Assembly (NCBI RefSeq): GCF_019049325.1
Contig: NZ_JAGMUO010000061.1
Location: 22,153 to 86,152 of the forward strand
Origin: Streptomyces sp. AC512_CC834
Lineage (GTDB): Bacteria; Actinomycetota; Actinomycetes; Streptomycetales; Streptomycetaceae
Length of the DNA: 64,000 nt
Direction: 5' to 3'
A program made the position numbers and the translations under genes. Below the pieces are notes generated by a model. That model searched no databases and had not been told where the DNA came from. It saw only the letters and a list, made by a program, of their open reading frames with translations. Below, piece by piece: positions 25,909-35,569 of the stretch; within the stretch, counting starts at the first letter, position 1; the number at the start of each line of letters is the position of its first letter.

Positions 25909-27123
25909 TCAACCCATCATCAGCGCGGACGCGCGAGGCGCGAGGAAGTGGTCCATCACCAGTTCGGCGGCGCCGACGGCGGCCACCTGGTCGCCCACGG
26001 CGGATCCCTGCACCATGACCCGCTCGCGCGCCACCAGTTCGCGACCGACGAGGTCGGGTACGACCGGGAGGAACTCCGGGCTGAGCCGGCTCCACAGCGG
26101 TCCGCCGATCACGACCCGCGGCACGTCCAGCAGGTTCACCAGCACGCCGAGGCCGACCGCGACCCGGCGTGCCGCGCGTCGCAGGATGCGGGAGGCGACG
26201 GCGTCGCCCGCGGACGCGAGGTCGCACAGCGTGGAGCAGGCGTCGTCGACGGCGACGTAGTCGTTCAGGTTCGGCAGCGGCATCAGGCCCACTCGGGCGG
26301 CCTGGAGCACGAGCGCCTCCGGAACGCAGGCGGCGGCCAGGCCGCCGCGGCGGCCGCTCCACTCCAGCTGTTCGGCATCGGGGTCGACGAGCAGGTCACC
26401 GACCTCGCCGATGTTGTTCGTGGAGCCGCGGACGACGTGGTTGTCCAGCACGACCGAGGCGCCCACACCCGATCCCAGGTAGAGGAAGACGAAGGTGTTC
26501 GACCTCTCCTCGGAAGAGCGGAGCTCCGCCGTGGCAGCGGCCGTGACGTCCTTGTCGAGGAGGACGGGCAGCCCGGTCGCTTCGTGGAGGTCCGCGCGGA
26601 GTCGGACGTTGCGCCAGTTGGGCAGCTGGGGCGGGTCGAGCAGGAGACCGGCGTCGACGTCGAGCGGTCCCGGGGCCGCGATGCCCAGCCCGAGCACCTG
26701 GGCTCTGTCAATGCCCGCCTCGGTGATCAGACCGTCGACTGCGTCGGCGATGAAGGTGGTCGTCTCCGACGGGTTCGTGGCCTGCGGCGTGCGTTCCTGG
26801 CGTCCCAACCGCACCTGGCCGTCGAGATCGAGGAGTACGACAGTCAGTCGGGCGGGGTCGATGTGCACACCGACCGAGTACGCTCCGTCCGGCTCGATGA
26901 CCAACGGGATGCTCGGGCGGCCCCGGGCGTTGCCCTCCGGCGCGCTTTCACGGATCAGCCGGTCGTCGATCAGTCGACGGGTGATGTTGGAGATGGTCTG
27001 GGAGCTCAGACCGGACTCGCGCTGCAGGTCGGCTCGGCTGACCCCGGGCGACCGGCGGACCACGTCCAGCACCACCGCCTGGTTGTAGTCCGCCAGCCGG
27101 AGCTGGTTGCTCCCTCGCCGCAT
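25909..27123 (-). CDS. ROK-family transcriptional repressor
   Basis: A 404-residue ROK repressor (NagC/XylR type). The N-terminal winged helix-turn-helix (VVLDVVRRSPGVSRADLQRE, then LSSQTISNITRRLIDD, residues 17-60) precedes a sugar-kinase-like ROK domain. That domain has the usual GLGIAAPGPLD and GSGVGASVVLDNHVVRG motifs, but its zinc-loop region lacks the full CxCGxxGC signature (only CVPEAL near residue 265), so ligand sensing without strong kinase activity is likely. It is divergent from the sugar ABC operon and probably represses it until the sugar is present. Confidence 0.87.
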   Translation of the reverse strand: MRRGSNQLRLADYNQAVVLDVVRRSPGVSRADLQRESGLSSQTISNITRRLIDDRLIRESAPEGNARGRPSIPLVIEPDGAYSVGVHIDPARLTVVLLDLDGQVRLGRQERTPQATNPSETTTFIADAVDGLITEAGIDRAQVLGLGIAAPGPLDVDAGLLLDPPQLPNWRNVRLRADLHEATGLPVLLDKDVTAAATAELRSSEERSNTFVFLYLGSGVGASVVLDNHVVRGSTNNIGEVGDLLVDPDAEQLEWSGRRGGLAAACVPEALVLQAARVGLMPLPNLNDYVAVDDACSTLCDLASAGDAVASRILRRAARRVAVGLGVLVNLLDVPRVVIGGPLWSRLSPEFLPVVPDLVGRELVARERVMVQGSAVGDQVAAVGAAELVMDHFLAPRASALMMG

Positions 27124-27317
27124 GCAAACCTCCGCACGTCCGTCGAGGACCGGCGATCAACACAGACCTCGAGTTATTTAATCAAGTGGATCGATGATAG
27201 ATGTCGGCGAGGTGGTCCCGTCCAGCCCGTCCAGGTGTCACGCAACCTGCCCAAGTGCTGCACAGAAACCCTTGACGAAGTACAAGTCGGGTACTTACGA
27301 TCGCTCGAACTTTACCC

Positions 27318-27330
27318 TATCCGATGGATA
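27318..27330. promoter_or_regulatory. palindrome TATCCGATGGATA, operator candidate
   Basis: TATCC-GAT-GGATA has perfect 5-base arms and lies 39 bases upstream of the sugar-binding protein gene, in the ROK/ABC divergent region. The ROK protein or a LacI-type regulator could bind here. Confidence 0.45.
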
Positions 27331-27369
27331 AAAGCATGGGGCGGAACCACAGTCAGGAGAGGTGACGCA

Positions 27370-28707
27370 ATGGGGCGCAACCGTGTCCTTGCCAGTGCCG
27401 CGGCCGGAATGCTGCTGGGAGGGGCACTGACGGCCTGCTCGAGCTCAGGGGGAGAGGAGGGCCCGGTGACCATCAAACTGCTGGAGTACCAGGAGGCCCG
27501 TGCCGAGGTCGTCAAGGACCTCATCCCCGCGTTCGAGAAGGCGATGGCCAAGCAGGGGCGGGAGGTCGAGGTCGAGCTGGTCACCGACCCACTCACCGAC
27601 GAGCAGTTCCGGACCAAGATCACGCAAGAGCTGCACTCCGGCTCCGCGCCGGACGTCATGGACATGGGCGGCAGCTACGTAACCGGTCTGGCCGGAGCCG
27701 GCTATCTGCTGAACCTCGACGACCACCTGGACGAGTGGGACGGCTGGGACCAGTACTACCCCTCGGTGAAGGACGGCGCCCGACAGCCCGACGGCAGCTT
27801 CTACTCCGTCCCGCACGAAGCGAGCATCCAGAGCCTCTTCTACCGCAAGGACGTGCTCAAGAGGTTGGGCGTCGACACCTCGCAGCCGCGTACGTGGGAC
27901 GAGCTGATCGGCAGGCTGAAACAGGTCCGTGCCAAGACCGGTGAGGCTCCCCTCGTCATTCCCGCCGGCACCGCCTGGGGCGGCGGGTCGTGGTCGGAGG
28001 GCTTCCTGCCCGTCATGGCCGGTACCGGCAGCACCTTCTACGACGCCAAGTCCAAGAAGTGGGACCTCGAGAGCGAAGGGCTGTCGGCCACCTTCGACCT
28101 GTACGACAACCTCGTCGACGCCGACCTGCTCCCGGTCCGGGACCTGCAGAACCCGAATCCCTGGGAGGCGACGAAGTACGAGAAGTTCGTCGAGGGCACG
28201 CTCCCGGTCGCGGCCCAGGGCAGCTGGGGATGGAAGTACGACTGGGGTCCCGAAGGCGCGGCGCCGATCGAGGACGTGCGCGAGAAGGTCGGCACCTGGG
28301 ACTACCCGGCTCTGGTCGCGGGCACAAAACCCTACTCGGTCGGCGGTGGCGGCTTCGGCTACAGCGTCAACGCCGACAGCCCCCACGCCGACGCGGCCGT
28401 CGAGCTGGTGAAGTGGCTCAGTTCCGGGACGGCCCTGGCCGAGCAACTGGCCGCGGTGGGGGCGATCGCACCGCGCAAGGACCTGGCCGACACCGCCCCG
28501 TACAAGGACGAGCCGTCACTGATCGAGGCGGAGCGCAAGCTGAAGACCAGTGTGCAGCCACCGCGGGGCGACGGCGAGGACCAGGTGTCCCAGGCGGTCC
28601 AGAGCGCGACGGAGAAGATACTGTCCGGCGACGCGGACGGCCCCGAGGCCGCGGACGCCTTCGCGGACGAGGCCAAGGAGTTGCTCGGCGACCGGGCGGC
28701 GCGATGA
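27370..28707 (+). CDS. sugar ABC importer substrate-binding lipoprotein
   Basis: A 445-residue family 1 solute-binding lipoprotein. Signal peptide with lipobox LTAC (Cys about 23), Ser/Gly linker, then the fold with TKITQELHSGSAPDVMDMGG (about 78-97), YSVPHEASIQSLFYRKDVLK and WDELIGRLKQV. These proteins capture oligosaccharides or glycosides. It is first in an operon with two permeases (4-base ATGA overlap), GH38 and GH2 genes. A cytoplasmic ATPase is not encoded here; as common in Streptomyces, a shared MsiK-type ATPase elsewhere may energise the importer. Confidence 0.92.
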   Translation: MGRNRVLASAAAGMLLGGALTACSSSGGEEGPVTIKLLEYQEARAEVVKDLIPAFEKAMAKQGREVEVELVTDPLTDEQFRTKITQELHSGSAPDVMDMGGSYVTGLAGAGYLLNLDDHLDEWDGWDQYYPSVKDGARQPDGSFYSVPHEASIQSLFYRKDVLKRLGVDTSQPRTWDELIGRLKQVRAKTGEAPLVIPAGTAWGGGSWSEGFLPVMAGTGSTFYDAKSKKWDLESEGLSATFDLYDNLVDADLLPVRDLQNPNPWEATKYEKFVEGTLPVAAQGSWGWKYDWGPEGAAPIEDVREKVGTWDYPALVAGTKPYSVGGGGFGYSVNADSPHADAAVELVKWLSSGTALAEQLAAVGAIAPRKDLADTAPYKDEPSLIEAERKLKTSVQPPRGDGEDQVSQAVQSATEKILSGDADGPEAADAFADEAKELLGDRAAR

Positions 28708-29615
28708 CCGCGGTCGAGGCCCCCGCCGGGCGAGCGGGCCGGCGACGGCGCGCGCGCTGGGCACTGCCCCTGTTCCTGGGGCCCTCGGTCGTCCTGATCG
28801 CGGTCTTCGTCATCGCCCCCGCCGGCTACGGCCTCTATCTCGCCCTCACCAACACGCAGTTGACCGGCTTCGCCGCCCGTGACCCGCAGTTCGTGGGGCT
28901 GGACAACTTCCGAAACCTGCTCGGCTCCAAGGACTTCCTCTCCTCGCTGGGCCGCACCGGTGAGTTCGTGTTCTGGTCGGCCATCGTCGGGCAGACGGTA
29001 CTCGGCATGCTCGCCGCACTGCTGCTGCGCCAGAAATGGCTTCGCGGCAAGGGCGTGTTCGGGGCGCTGGTGCTGCTGCCGATGGTGGTCCCGGAGGTCG
29101 TCGCGTCGCTGACCTGGGCGAGCGTCCTGTCCTCCGACGAGGACGGCACCTTCAACCGGCTGCTCTCACTGTTCGGCAGCGGGGCGGCGGCTCCGCTGCA
29201 GGACTCGCCGCTGACGTCGATCGTCATCATCAATGTGTGGCGCGGTATCGCCTTTGCCATGATCATGTTCCAGGCCGCCCTCGAGGACGTCCCCGACGAG
29301 CTGATCGAGGCCTCGCGGATGGACGGTGCGAGCGCGCTCCAGGTCTTCCGGTACATCACCCTGCCACTGATCCGCGGTCCGGTCTTCCTCTACCTGCTGC
29401 TCACCACCATCACGACGGTCGGCGTCTTCGGCCTGGTCTACTTCCTGACCCAGGGGGGTCCCGGACAGGAGACGGAGCTGGCCTCCATCTACGTCTTCCA
29501 ACGTGCCTTCCAGTACTCGCAGATCGGCTTGGGCAGTGCCGCCTCGGTGATCCTTCTCGTCCTGCTGACGGTCCTGGGCCTGACCTACGCCCGGCTGTCC
29601 AAGGTGGAGGTCTGA
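28704..29615 (+). CDS. sugar ABC permease (first subunit)
   Basis: A 303-residue permease with six membrane segments, beginning with WALPLFLGPSVVLIAVFVI after an Arg-rich cytoplasmic tail. The EAA loop EASRMDGASALQVFRYITLP (about 210-229) contacts the ATPase, and FLTQGGPGQET is the usual MalF/UgpA-type motif. The start overlaps the binding-protein stop (ATGA), and the stop overlaps the next permease (TGATG). Confidence 0.92.
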   Translation: MTAVEAPAGRAGRRRRARWALPLFLGPSVVLIAVFVIAPAGYGLYLALTNTQLTGFAARDPQFVGLDNFRNLLGSKDFLSSLGRTGEFVFWSAIVGQTVLGMLAALLLRQKWLRGKGVFGALVLLPMVVPEVVASLTWASVLSSDEDGTFNRLLSLFGSGAAAPLQDSPLTSIVIINVWRGIAFAMIMFQAALEDVPDELIEASRMDGASALQVFRYITLPLIRGPVFLYLLLTTITTVGVFGLVYFLTQGGPGQETELASIYVFQRAFQYSQIGLGSAASVILLVLLTVLGLTYARLSKVEV

Positions 29616-30499
29616 TGACGGCCACGACAACGGTCGAACCCCGCAAGTCCGCCGAACCCGCCGGCCCGCGTCGCCGTACGCCGACGCGGACGCGAGTGCA
29701 ACACGCGTTGCAGTACGTCCTGATGGTGCTGCTGGCGCTGTTCTGCGTCGTACCGTTCGCGTGGGTCGTGTTCACGGCGGTGGACGCCGACGGAGGACCC
29801 ACAGTCGGTCTTCCGGCGTTCACGCTGGACAACTTCGTCCGGTTCTTCACGGACGGCGACACGCCCCGACTGTTCCTGAACAGTGTCATCGTGTCGTTCG
29901 CGGCGACCGCCCTGAACCTGGCCTGTGGCGTCTTCGGTGCCTACGGGCTGTCCCGCTACCGGTTCCGCGGGCGGCGGACCTTCATGTTCGCGATCCTGCT
30001 GATCCGGGTGATCCCGCCGCCGGCGACGATCGTGGCCCTGTACCTGCTGATGGTCAAGATGCACCTGGACGACAGCTACCTGGGTCTGATCCTGGTGGAG
30101 GCCGCGTCGGCGCTGCCGATCACCCTGTGGCTGCTGAAGGGGACGATCGACGCCGTTCCGTTCGAGCTGGAGGAGGCGGCCTGGCTGGACGGGTGCACGC
30201 GGTTCAGCGCCGTCCGCCGGATCGTCCTGCCGTTGGTCGGGCCCGGGATGGGCGCCGCGGCGATGCTGACGTTCATGGCCGTGTGGGGGGACTTCCTCAC
30301 GCCGCTGGTGTTGTTGCAGTCGCCGGATCTGTATCCACTCTCCATCGGTCTGTTCCGCGCGTTCACCGCCTTCAACCAGGTCGACTGGGGTGTGCTCGCC
30401 GCGAGTTCCGTCGTCTACACGGTGCCACCGGCCGTGCTCTACGTCTTCCTGCGACGGCATCTGATGCATTCGAACCTCAGCGGCGCCATCAAGAGCTGA
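29615..30499 (+). CDS. sugar ABC permease (second subunit)
   Basis: A 294-residue MalG/UgpE-type permease. Six membrane segments from YVLMVLLALFCVVPFAWVVF onward; the EAA loop EEAAWLDGCTRFSAVRRIVL (about 189-208) is present, and LFRAFTAFNQVDWGVLAASS is typical of the family C-terminus. One-base overlap with the preceding permease. It completes the membrane part of the importer. Confidence 0.92.
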   Translation: MTATTTVEPRKSAEPAGPRRRTPTRTRVQHALQYVLMVLLALFCVVPFAWVVFTAVDADGGPTVGLPAFTLDNFVRFFTDGDTPRLFLNSVIVSFAATALNLACGVFGAYGLSRYRFRGRRTFMFAILLIRVIPPPATIVALYLLMVKMHLDDSYLGLILVEAASALPITLWLLKGTIDAVPFELEEAAWLDGCTRFSAVRRIVLPLVGPGMGAAAMLTFMAVWGDFLTPLVLLQSPDLYPLSIGLFRAFTAFNQVDWGVLAASSVVYTVPPAVLYVFLRRHLMHSNLSGAIKS

Positions 30500-30562
30500 C
30501 GGCTCCCGAACGCCGTCCTGCCCGAAAACACCGTCCAGCAGTAAGTATGAGGAGACGCTCTC

Positions 30563-33500
30563 TTGGTTGACGACAACCCGAACGGCCGGGTGCAGCTCGA
30601 CGCCACCGCGCTGGCGATGCTTCGGGTTCGGCGCTTCACCAGGTTCCGGATCCGGCCCGCCGTCTACCGCGACAGCTGTCCGACCACGATCACCGCGTGG
30701 ACGGTCGGAGGTGAGCCCGTGCCGTTCGCCGCCGCCGTCACGCAGACGTACCGGCCCTTCGCGCCCGGTCAGCCGTGGGGACGGCCCTGGGACACCACCT
30801 GGTTCGACGTCCGCGGCGAGGTGCCCGAGGACTGGGCCGCGTCGGGGGCCGAACTCGTCGTCGATCTCGGCTTCACCGGCGATCAGCCGGGTTTCCAGGC
30901 CGAGGCGATGGTCTACCGGCCGGACGGTGAGATCATCAAGGCGATCGAGCCCTACAACTCCTGGGTCGCGCTGCCCGATCCCGGGCCCTTCCGGCTGCTG
31001 ATCGAGGCGGCCGCGAACCCCATCGTCCAGGTGCCCTACGAGTACGAACCCACGGCGATGGGCGACAGGGCGACCGCCGGGGACGAACCGCTGTACCGGC
31101 TCACCGACCTGTCGGTCGCCGCCCGCGACCAGGAGGTGTGGGAACTGCTCCAGGACGTGACCGCTCTCGACGGGTTGGTCGACGTGCTTCCGGAGCAGGG
31201 AGCGCGGCGGGCGGAGATCGTGCACGCCCTGGAGCGGATGGTCGACGTCATGGACCCCGAAGACGTGGCCGGCACCGCCGCGCGTGGACGGGAGGTCCTC
31301 GCACCGGTGCTGGCCGGCCGCGCGGCGGACAGCTCGCTGATCGTGTCCGCGGTCGGGCACGCCCACATCGACTGCGCATGGCTGTGGCCGACGCGGGAGA
31401 CGGTACGGAAGGTGGCGCGGACGTTCGCCAACGTGCTGGATCTCGGCGAACGCCACCCGGAGTTCGTGTTCGCCGCGTCGTCGGCGCAGCAGTACGCCTG
31501 GCTCAAGGACACCCAGCCGCGCCTGTTCGAACGGGTCCGCCGGGCGGTGGCCGACGGTGTCATCCGCCCCGTCGGCGGCATGTGGGTCGAGTCGGACACC
31601 AACATGCCCGGCGGTGAGGCACTGGTCCGCCAGTTCGTGCTCGGCAAGCGCTTCTTCGCCGAGGAGTTCGGCGTGGACAGCGAGGAGGTGTGGCTGCCCG
31701 ACTCGTTCGGATACACCGCGGCCATGCCGCAGATCGCCCGGGCCGCGGGCGCCCGGTACTTCCTCACCCAGAAGCCGTCCTGGAACGAGATCAACCCGAT
31801 GCCCCACTCCAGCTTCCACTGGGAGGGCATCGACGGATCCCGGGTCTTCACCCACTTCCCGCCGGCCGAGACCTACAACTCCGATCTCGGCGCCGCCGAC
31901 CTCGCCCGCACCGAACGGACCTTCCGGCAGAAGGGCAAGGCACGACACGTCCTCGGGCTGTACGGATGGGGCGACGGCGGTGGCGGCCCCACCCGGGAGA
32001 TGCTGGCCGCGGCCGAACGCAAGCGCGACCTCGACGGATCCCCACGGGTGCGGATGGACGATCCCGGCAGCTTCTTCCGCACCGCCGAGGCGGAACTGCC
32101 CGCACCGCCGGTGTGGGTGGGCGAGATGTATCTCGAACTGCACCGCGGCACACTGATCTCCCAGGCGCGGAGCAAGCGCGGCAACCGCCGCAGCGAAGCC
32201 CTGCTCCGCGAGGCCGAGCTGTGGGCGGCGACCGCGGCCGTGCGCCGGGGAGCCCGGTACCCGTACGACGAGCTGCGGCGGATCTGGGAGACGGTGCTGC
32301 TGCTGCAGTTCCACGACATCCTGCCGGGCACCTCCATCGCCTGGGTCCACCAGGAGGCCGAGGCGGAGTACGAGCGGGTGGCGAACGAGCTGACGACCAT
32401 GATCACGACCGCCCTCGACGCACTGCGCGGTGATGCCGCAGCCCGCGCGGACACGGCCGGCACCCTGGTCGCCGCCAACGCCGGCCCGTACGCGCGGCGC
32501 GGCGTACCGGCCATGGGTCTCGGACCGGCGACAGAGGCCCCGGCGGCCGTGCCGCGTCACCAAAACGACCGGATCGTGCTCGACGACGGGACGCTGCACG
32601 TGGAGATCGATCGCCGCGGCACACTCGTGTCCGTCCGCGATCTGCACGCGGACCGGGAACTGCTGCCCTCCGGTGTCGCGGGCGGTGTCCTCCAGCTCTT
32701 CCGCGACACCCCGCGGGAGTGGGACGCCTGGGACATCAACGACGAGGACAAGCGCAGTGGCAGTGACCTCGTCGAGCCGGCGTCGATCGACATCGTCGAC
32801 GACGCGGTGGTGGTGCGGCACGAGCGCGGACAGACGGTGATCACCACGTCCGTCCGGCTGTCCGAGGGCCGGATCGACTACGCCTTCGACATCGACTGGC
32901 ACGAGTCGCAGAAGCTGCTCAAACTCGCCTTCCCGCTGGACATCCGCACCGACCGGGCCACCTCGGAGATCCAGTTCGGCCATCTGCACCGGCCGGTCCA
33001 CCAGAACACCTCCTGGGACGCCGCCCGGTTCGAGACCGTCGCGCACCGGTGGATCCACGTCGGCGAGCCCGGCTACGGCGTCGCCATCGCCAACGACGTG
33101 GTCTACGGCCATGACATCCGAGGCGGGCAGGCGCCCGACGGCCGGCCCATGACAACGGCCCGTCTCTCGCTCCTGCGCGCGCCGCGCTACCCGGACCCGA
33201 ACGCGGACCAGGGGCGACACACGTTCTCCGTCAGCGTGCGCCCCGGCGGGATACCCGACGCGGTCGCGGACGGCTACGCCCTGCAGCTTCCGCCGCGCAC
33301 GGCGCCGGGCACCGCCGTCGAGCCGCTGCTCGAGGTGAGCGATCGAGCCGTCGTCGTGGAGAGCGTCAAACTCGCCGAGGACCGCTCCGGAGATCTCGTC
33401 GTGCGCCTGTACGAGGCCCACGGCAACCGCTCCCGCGCGACCGTGCGGACCGCGTTCTCCTGGAGCGAGGCCGTCGCCACCGACCTGCTGGAGCGTGCCG

Positions 33501-33604
33501 TGGACAGTGCGGCGGTCCGCGCGGCGGCACCCGGCACCGAGGTCGCGCTCGAACTGCGCCCGTTCGAACTGCTCACCCTTAGATTCCGCGACCCCGTGGT
33601 CTGA
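30563..33604 (+). CDS. GH38-family alpha-mannosidase
   Basis: A 1013-residue glycoside hydrolase family 38 enzyme. The zinc motif GHAHIDCAWLWP (265-276; His 266, His 268, Asp 270), the nucleophile in WLPDSFGY (Asp 380), and a downstream HDILPGTSI (near residue 585) match active alpha-mannosidases, with the beta-sandwich C-terminal domain after about 650. There is no signal peptide, so it acts inside the cell on imported glycan. A TTG start at 30563 follows GGAGACG, 63 bases after the permease gene. Together with the GH2 enzyme it probably trims mannose-containing oligosaccharides. Confidence 0.9.
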   Translation: MVDDNPNGRVQLDATALAMLRVRRFTRFRIRPAVYRDSCPTTITAWTVGGEPVPFAAAVTQTYRPFAPGQPWGRPWDTTWFDVRGEVPEDWAASGAELVVDLGFTGDQPGFQAEAMVYRPDGEIIKAIEPYNSWVALPDPGPFRLLIEAAANPIVQVPYEYEPTAMGDRATAGDEPLYRLTDLSVAARDQEVWELLQDVTALDGLVDVLPEQGARRAEIVHALERMVDVMDPEDVAGTAARGREVLAPVLAGRAADSSLIVSAVGHAHIDCAWLWPTRETVRKVARTFANVLDLGERHPEFVFAASSAQQYAWLKDTQPRLFERVRRAVADGVIRPVGGMWVESDTNMPGGEALVRQFVLGKRFFAEEFGVDSEEVWLPDSFGYTAAMPQIARAAGARYFLTQKPSWNEINPMPHSSFHWEGIDGSRVFTHFPPAETYNSDLGAADLARTERTFRQKGKARHVLGLYGWGDGGGGPTREMLAAAERKRDLDGSPRVRMDDPGSFFRTAEAELPAPPVWVGEMYLELHRGTLISQARSKRGNRRSEALLREAELWAATAAVRRGARYPYDELRRIWETVLLLQFHDILPGTSIAWVHQEAEAEYERVANELTTMITTALDALRGDAAARADTAGTLVAANAGPYARRGVPAMGLGPATEAPAAVPRHQNDRIVLDDGTLHVEIDRRGTLVSVRDLHADRELLPSGVAGGVLQLFRDTPREWDAWDINDEDKRSGSDLVEPASIDIVDDAVVVRHERGQTVITTSVRLSEGRIDYAFDIDWHESQKLLKLAFPLDIRTDRATSEIQFGHLHRPVHQNTSWDAARFETVAHRWIHVGEPGYGVAIANDVVYGHDIRGGQAPDGRPMTTARLSLLRAPRYPDPNADQGRHTFSVSVRPGGIPDAVADGYALQLPPRTAPGTAVEPLLEVSDRAVVVESVKLAEDRSGDLVVRLYEAHGNRSRATVRTAFSWSEAVATDLLERAVDSAAVRAAAPGTEVALELRPFELLTLRFRDPVV

Positions 33605-33688
33605 CAGCCCTGTCGGCCACCCCGCCGAAGAACATCCCACCGGCTCTGAGCGGCACGCGGCGACGCGTCCGACGGAAAGGCTGTCCCC

Positions 33689-35563
33689 ATGTCGATCGAT
33701 CGATCCGAGCCGCCCCGGCCGGAGTATCCGCGACCGCAGTTCCGGCGCGATCGCTGGCTGAACCTCAACGGCAGCTGGGAGTTCGAGATCGACCGGTCCG
33801 ACACCGGCCGGGAGCGCGGGCTGGCCGAGCGAGGACTGGCCGGCGAGATCCTGGTGCCCTTCGCCCCCGAATCGAGGCTCTCCGGCGTCGAGGAGCAGGA
33901 CTTCATGCGGGCGGTCTGGTACCGCCGCCTGATCACCGTGCCACGGGACTGGGCGGGCCACCGGGTGCTGCTGCACTTCGGTGCGGTCGACCACGACGCG
34001 ACCGTCTGGGTGAACGGCGTCGAGGTCGGGCGGCACCGGGGCGGGTTCTCCGGCTTCGGGTTCGACATCACCGACGCCGCCCCCGCCGGGGTGCCGGTGC
34101 CGCTCGTGGTGCGGGCCCGGGACGAGCCGGAGGCTCCGCAGGCCAGAGGCAAGCAGTCGGTGGCGTACGCGCCGAGCGGGCCCAAGTACGGGCGTACGAC
34201 CGGCATCTGGCAGACCGTCTGGATGGAACCGGTGCCACCGACCGCCATCCGCCGCCCCCGCATCACACCCAACCTCGCGGCCGGAGCCCTCGACGTTCAG
34301 GTGCCGCTCTCGGCGAACCTGCCCGGCGGCGCGGTTCATCTCCGGGTCCGCGACGAATCCGGCGAGGTGGTGCGCGGCAGCGTCCGCGCCGACCTGGACC
34401 TCGCGCCGCGGCTGAGCCTGGTGCTGCCACCGGAGCGGATCCGGACCTGGTCGCCGTCGGACCCGCATTTGTACGGCCTCGACATCGAGTTGCGGGACGC
34501 GGACGGACGGGTCGTCGACACGGTCGAGTCGTACGCGGGCCTGCGCGGCGTCGCGGTCACCGGCAAACAGATCAGGATCAACGGCGAGGTCGTCTTCCAA
34601 CGACTGGTACTGGACCAGGGCTACTACCCGGACGGGCTGATGACCGCGCCCAGCGACGCCGACCTGGTCCAAGACATCCGACTCGGCCAGGCGGCCGGCT
34701 TCAACGGTGCGCGGCTGCACCAGAAGGTCTTCGAGGAGCGCTACCTCTACCACGCCGACCGCCTGGGCTACCTGGTGTGGGGCGAGTTCGGCGACTGGGG
34801 CTGCAACACCGAGGAGGGTCGGTCCACCAACCAGCGTCCGGACGCGTCGTACGTCCAGGAATGGCTGGAGGTGCTGGAACGGGACCACTCCCACCCGTCG
34901 ATCATCGGCTGGTGCCCGATGAACGAGACCTGGCAGGCCTACGGCGACAGGATCACCGCGCTGGACGACGTGATGCGCGGGATGTTCCTGGCCACGAAGG
35001 CCCACGACACCTCCCGGCCGGTGCTCGACACCTCCGGCTACGCGCACCGGATCGTCGAGTCCGACGTGTTCGACAGCCACGACTACGAACAGGACCCGGA
35101 CACGTTCGCCGCCAACCACGCCGCCCTCCACGACGGCGAGCCCTACGTGAACCGGTCGGACGACACCGGCGAATCCTGGTCCGTCGGCTATCGCGGCCAG
35201 CCCTTCTTCGTCAGCGAGTTCGGCGGCATCTGGTGGAATCCGGCCGAGGCCGACCGGCCGCAGTCGGACGCCACCTCCTGGGGGTACGGCAACCGGGTGC
35301 ACGGCGTCGAGGAGTTCCACACCCGGTTCGAGGGACTCGTCGCGGCGCTGCTCGACCACCCGGACATGTTCGGATACTGCTACACACAGCTGACCGACGT
35401 CTTCCAGGAACAGAACGGCGTCTACGGATTCGACCGGTCGGAGAAGTTCGAGACCCGGCGCATCCGCTCGGCGCAGCACCGGCCCGCGGCGATCGAAGCC
35501 GCCGCACGGGAGCAGGACGCTCCGACGGACGCGAAGCGGACCGACGAGGAGATCAAGCGGTAG
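33689..35563 (+). CDS. GH2-family glycoside hydrolase
   Basis: A 624-residue GH2 enzyme: N-terminal jelly-roll (RPQFRRDRWLNLNGSWEFEI, then VWVNGVEVGRHRGGFSGF), Ig-like middle domain, and TIM barrel with acid/base Glu 413 in CPMNETW and nucleophile Glu 510 in FVSEFGG. The FNGARLHQKVFEER segment is the usual barrel entry. The architecture fits beta-galactosidase, beta-glucuronidase or beta-mannosidase; beta-mannosidase fits the alpha-mannosidase partner but cannot be decided here. No signal peptide, so intracellular. Last gene of the operon. Confidence 0.9.
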   Translation: MSIDRSEPPRPEYPRPQFRRDRWLNLNGSWEFEIDRSDTGRERGLAERGLAGEILVPFAPESRLSGVEEQDFMRAVWYRRLITVPRDWAGHRVLLHFGAVDHDATVWVNGVEVGRHRGGFSGFGFDITDAAPAGVPVPLVVRARDEPEAPQARGKQSVAYAPSGPKYGRTTGIWQTVWMEPVPPTAIRRPRITPNLAAGALDVQVPLSANLPGGAVHLRVRDESGEVVRGSVRADLDLAPRLSLVLPPERIRTWSPSDPHLYGLDIELRDADGRVVDTVESYAGLRGVAVTGKQIRINGEVVFQRLVLDQGYYPDGLMTAPSDADLVQDIRLGQAAGFNGARLHQKVFEERYLYHADRLGYLVWGEFGDWGCNTEEGRSTNQRPDASYVQEWLEVLERDHSHPSIIGWCPMNETWQAYGDRITALDDVMRGMFLATKAHDTSRPVLDTSGYAHRIVESDVFDSHDYEQDPDTFAANHAALHDGEPYVNRSDDTGESWSVGYRGQPFFVSEFGGIWWNPAEADRPQSDATSWGYGNRVHGVEEFHTRFEGLVAALLDHPDMFGYCYTQLTDVFQEQNGVYGFDRSEKFETRRIRSAQHRPAAIEAAAREQDAPTDAKRTDEEIKR

Positions 35564-35569
35564 TCCCGA

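Noticed and set aside
25507..28707. A 1066-codon plus-strand frame ending in the sugar-binding protein
   Set aside because: The first 620 codons are antisense to the ROK gene and the promoter. The real gene starts at 27370 with a lipoprotein signal.
30500..30562. Terminator between the sugar permease and GH38 genes
   Set aside because: No stable hairpin is visible; the genes are better treated as one operon.
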